From contig JAMXDE010000006.1 in assembly GCA_026770025.1 (NCBI GenBank), positions 1,488,001 to 1,552,000 on the forward strand: a stretch of 64,000 bases of DNA. Reading direction: 5' to 3'. The position numbers were made by a program, and so were the translations under genes. The notes under the pieces are model-generated. The model was given only the letters and a program-made list of their open reading frames with translations. It searched no databases and had not been told where the DNA came from. Below, one piece after another: positions 61,171 to 64,000 of the stretch. Within the stretch, counting starts at the first letter, position 1. The number at the start of each line of letters is the position of its first letter. This DNA comes from Craspedostauros australis. Taxonomy: Eukaryota > Bacillariophyta > Bacillariophyceae > Mastogloiales > Achnanthaceae.

Positions 61171-62018
61171 ATTTCGGTGAGTGTCATGTGTGCATACGAC
61201 CCCGTTCAGGGTTCTCATGTAGTCATTTGCGGATTTTTGAGATAAGCACTTAAATCATCCTATTATGTTGTAGAGAGTATATGTGTGAAGTAACAAGCTT
61301 CTGGGCGCCGTAGTTAAAAAGTTTATATTTTTCGCACTAGTCTACGTCTAAAAACGCCAAGCATGCAGACGTCGAGGGACAAATGCGGTTCCGAATCGCC
61401 AGTCGTGCTTCGGCTTGCTGTCCAGTAGTGTCTATTATCGACGCTCCCACATTTCGCGTGGGTGAGGTGGTCCGTTTCGATGAATTGTTGAGGATTGCGT
61501 GGTAGCAGTAGGCATGATGAGGCTGCTACTTCGTCTGGACCGTGGATCAGTGGTCGAAATCTAGAGTTTTGGGTTGGTGGGTAATCCAGATCTTGACCCC
61601 CAGCTTGACTTTCACACTGTCTTGTTCTCGGTTCTGCCGCTGTTCATGCACTGGGATGTTGAGCATCGTCCTCATCCCAATCAGCACACACTGCCTTCCC
61701 TCCATATGTCTACTCTATGGTACAGCTTCATCCTCGATTCAGGTCTATTCCCTGCCTGTGTGTTTGGACCTCCTCTCTGCTAGTCGTCGCCAACAGCCAT
61801 TGTTGGCTTCTGGCCATTGTTCATCTGCTTTCCTCTTGGCTTTGTATTTCGGTATCAATTGTCAAACTGCACAAGCAACTACTGAAGACGTATTGGCCCG
61901 TTGTTGCGTGCCCTGGTCGGAGCTCTTGTTGTTGTATTGTGAGTCGTTCGACGACGATCTCTGACCAGTATTTCCGATTAATACAAATAGTAAAAGGTAT
62001 GATGTACAGCGAAAGCTG
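61171..62018. other. Spacer between LINE and Copia pol; may contain the Copia 3' LTR
   Basis: No gene. On the minus strand, directly after AAGATCAAGGGGCA, the sequence TGACAGCTTTCGCTGTACATC begins at 62,021 and could be the start of a 3' LTR (TG start after a purine-rich tract). It includes the hairpin ACAGCGAAAGCTGT. The other LTR is outside the window, so the LTR end cannot be placed. A CCCAC...GTGGG hairpin lies near 61,447-61,463. Confidence 0.35.
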
Positions 62019-63863
62019 TCATGCCCCTTGATCTTGAGGATGACCCCTGTAGAACAGAGCTGTGACGGAAGTGGTTAGTGTTGGCCGCGCCAATGCCTTT
62101 GTGAGCATATCCGCGAAGTTCTGTGCTGATGAAACGTATACTGGAACCAGTATATTGGCTTCCACAGACTTGCGCACTTTGTGGAATGATGTTGCCACAT
62201 GCTTCTTTTGTAGTAGGCTGTCTGCGATCGTCTTGTTTGAGATCACATCATTGCTGTCGCGTAATGTGATAGCCGAAGACTTGACTTGGACTCCCAGCGA
62301 TCGGAGTGCGTATCTGAGTGAAATAGTCTCCTCGTTCACCGATCTCATCGCCTTGAATTCCGCGCTGTATGTTGATGTTGTGATGGATGTTTGTTGTTTC
62401 CTGGAGAAGTATACTGGCATCTTACCCAGGAATTGTATGATGCCTGTGTTGGATCTCCTGGTCACCAGATCGTGAGCGTGGTCTGTGTCCACGAATGCAT
62501 ACATTGGTAGCTCTGGGTAGATTGGCTTTGGTGATCTGTCATTGATGTCTTCTGTGGCCTTGGGATATTCCTCCTTCATCTGTGTTACCAGTTCTGGGTG
62601 TGATGGCGTTGCATTGAAGTTGTCAAATATCATTGGCCTGGAATCGATCAGTGTTTGCGGAGTGGACTTGTGCTTGAGATAGCCCCATACTTTGAGTGCA
62701 CGTTCAAGATGTCCTTTCCGTAGTGATGCAGTGAAGTGTGAAAGTGAGGAAGTTGCAAATGCGACGTTGAAATATCCAAGCTGGACATCCCAGTTTAGCA
62801 TGCCAATGAGCTGCTGGATTTTTTGTTGCTTGCCAGGTGTTAGTAGTTTGGAGTCATCCGTTTCCAGATGGTCCTTGTTCCTCATGGGAACATGTTGGCT
62901 GTGAAGTGATCCATGCTGGCACTTGCCTTTGTCCAGTGCATTTGAGATGTATTTGCTGCATCCAGTGCTCCATTTGCCTTTTGCATTTCTGGAATAGTCA
63001 TTCCTGAGATCGTATATGGGTGGGCCAATATCCTTGATTGTGTTGACCTGTTGGATTGACTTCGTGTATTGATTTGTGTCCTTTGGTACGATCTTGAAAT
63101 TGTCAACATGTGTGCAGATGTAGTCGTCTCCGGATTTGTCTTGGAGTCTGATCCATACATCTTGGTTGTGGCGCAATGGCTTGAATCCCATGGAAGATAG
63201 TGTGTTGGCGAAGTGAGCATGGAATCATTGGGCACTGGATCAGAGTCCATACAATGATTTCTTGAGTACAATTGTCTGGCCTTCTCTGTGATTGAATTCC
63301 TTTCCTGCTCTCGCGTATATCTTCTTGTTGGTGTAGGTGTTGACGAATGTGTTGCCAATATCGCTGCAGAGTTGCTGGAAATTGTTCGCATCTGCAATTA
63401 CATGGAGGATACGCACGCTGGTGGCGTTGACTGTTGATGAGGACATGCGTATGTTGTCTACAATCTTGATGAGGTGTCCTCCAGCTATGAGCCTTGCCTT
63501 GCGCCGCAGGTCTTGTTTGACCACGAAGATGAGCCTGAGCTTTGTGCTCTGGTATTCAGTTGATGGTTGATGTGTGGATGAACGAAACTCAAAGCAGGCA
63601 AGGTTGATGAGTGCATCAATCTCCTTCTTGGCTTCCGCCTTCCACATGTCGTTGTTGTTGACTTGGTCGAGTTGTAGTGCGTGCTTCATGTTGCGTAGCA
63701 CTTCGCCCCTGTACTGGAATACTGTGGTGAAGAAGTCCCATTTCGGCTTCTTTTTTGCCTGGTCGAATCCGCTGTAGTACAGTGACAATGTCATTGCCGT
63801 TGATCGTGAATTGGTGTGTGCGTTCGCTACGCTGGATGCGCCGCTTGATTGCCTGGATTGCAT
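62019..63863 (-). pseudogene. Copia pol (reverse transcriptase-RNase H) with in-frame stops
   Basis: One minus-strand frame reads through reverse transcriptase and RNase H. The upstream part (63,863-63,243) has LRLIFVVKQDLRRKARLIAG, DIGNTFVNTYTNKKIYARAG and QTIVLKKSLYGL. Two TGA codons follow at 63,242-63,240 and 63,227-63,225, separated by four sense codons, and the same frame then resumes with FHAHFANTLSSMGFKPLRHN. The catalytic box reads CTHVDNFKIV: the second Asp of the usual V-D-D is Asn. RNase H (YAFVDTDHAHDLVTRRSNTG, TYSAEFKAMRSVNEE) and the C-terminal ADMLTKALARP are typical of Copia. Above 63,863 the frame meets another stop (63,884), while a neighbouring frame stays open, suggesting a frameshift. 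Confidence 0.85.
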
Positions 63864-64000
63864 GATTGGTCCATTGTAGCATCAGTTGCGATTGCCAATT
63901 GTGTCGTCCATGCCGAGTTGGTTTGTTTGCAATGATGTACCAAGCCACCAGTTCTGGATGGTCCACTCGAATGATGTCATATCAGAACCATGTTCTTGTC
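62019..64000 (-). mobile_element. Decayed Ty1/copia-type LTR retrotransposon, 3' part
   Basis: Minus-strand pol remnant running off the right edge. It contains the reverse transcriptase and RNase H regions in the Copia order; gag, protease and integrase would lie beyond 64,000. Internal stops and a changed catalytic box show it is not functional as it stands. Confidence 0.85.

Noticed and set aside
51750-61321. 8-bp match TTAAAAAG at 51,750-51,757 and 61,314-61,321 as LINE target site duplication
   Set aside because: Short and A-rich, thus likely by chance. The 17-bp repeat at 51,714/61,154 is exact, longer and leaves a proper TTA-repeat tail.
61542-61964. 140-codon plus-strand frame between LINE and Copia
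   Set aside because: Ser/Leu/Cys-rich with no motif and lies where the Copia LTR is expected.

Overview
The window looks like nuclear DNA of a diatom or close stramenopile relative. Evidence: eukaryotic ribosomal protein genes, short GT-AG introns, an LSM1 gene, a presequence with the DAFAP motif typical of secondary plastids, a stramenopile-style Zn-cluster regulator, a DUF285 surface protein, long polyQ/polyN tracts, and both LINE and Copia elements. Species is not decidable from the sequence. I see no tRNA, rRNA or CRISPR.

Layout. 1-5653 (-): one uninterrupted reading frame of 1,884 codons for a disordered Ser/Thr/Arg protein, cut by the left edge. 7.8-15.2 kb: a polyQ HMG-box protein (+), CTP synthase (-) and a Q/N-rich coiled-coil protein (+). 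15.6-25.5 kb: a RING/PDZ-like protein (-), a plastid-targeted FtsH-type peptidase without AAA domain (+, two exons), a membrane protein (-), a cytochrome b5-like protein ending in a CaaX box (+, two exons), a GT31-like glycosyltransferase (+) and ribosomal protein S15a/uS8 (-, two exons). 27-38.9 kb: ribosomal protein L35a/eL33 (+), a three-exon Zn-cluster regulator (+), a three-exon MFSD5-type transporter (-), a small mitochondrial membrane protein (+), a small coiled-coil protein (+) and LSM1 with a long Q/RGG extension (-). 40.5-47.7 kb: three tandem MATE transporters (+). 49.4-50.6 kb: a DUF285 membrane protein (-).

51,714-61,170 is an apparently complete non-LTR retrotransposon bounded by a 17-bp direct repeat. 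It has two long intact frames overlapping as ATGA (ORF1; ORF2 with endonuclease, reverse transcriptase, RNase H and a terminal Zn motif) and two related hairpins at its 3' end. From 62,019 to the right edge lies a decayed Copia pol on the minus strand with in-frame stops and an altered catalytic box.

The host genes do not form one pathway. They are mostly housekeeping genes in compact divergent or convergent pairs; the MATE array is the only clear local gene family. Spliced models were built by joining reading frames at GT-AG sites where protein similarity and phase agree. No transcript data were available.
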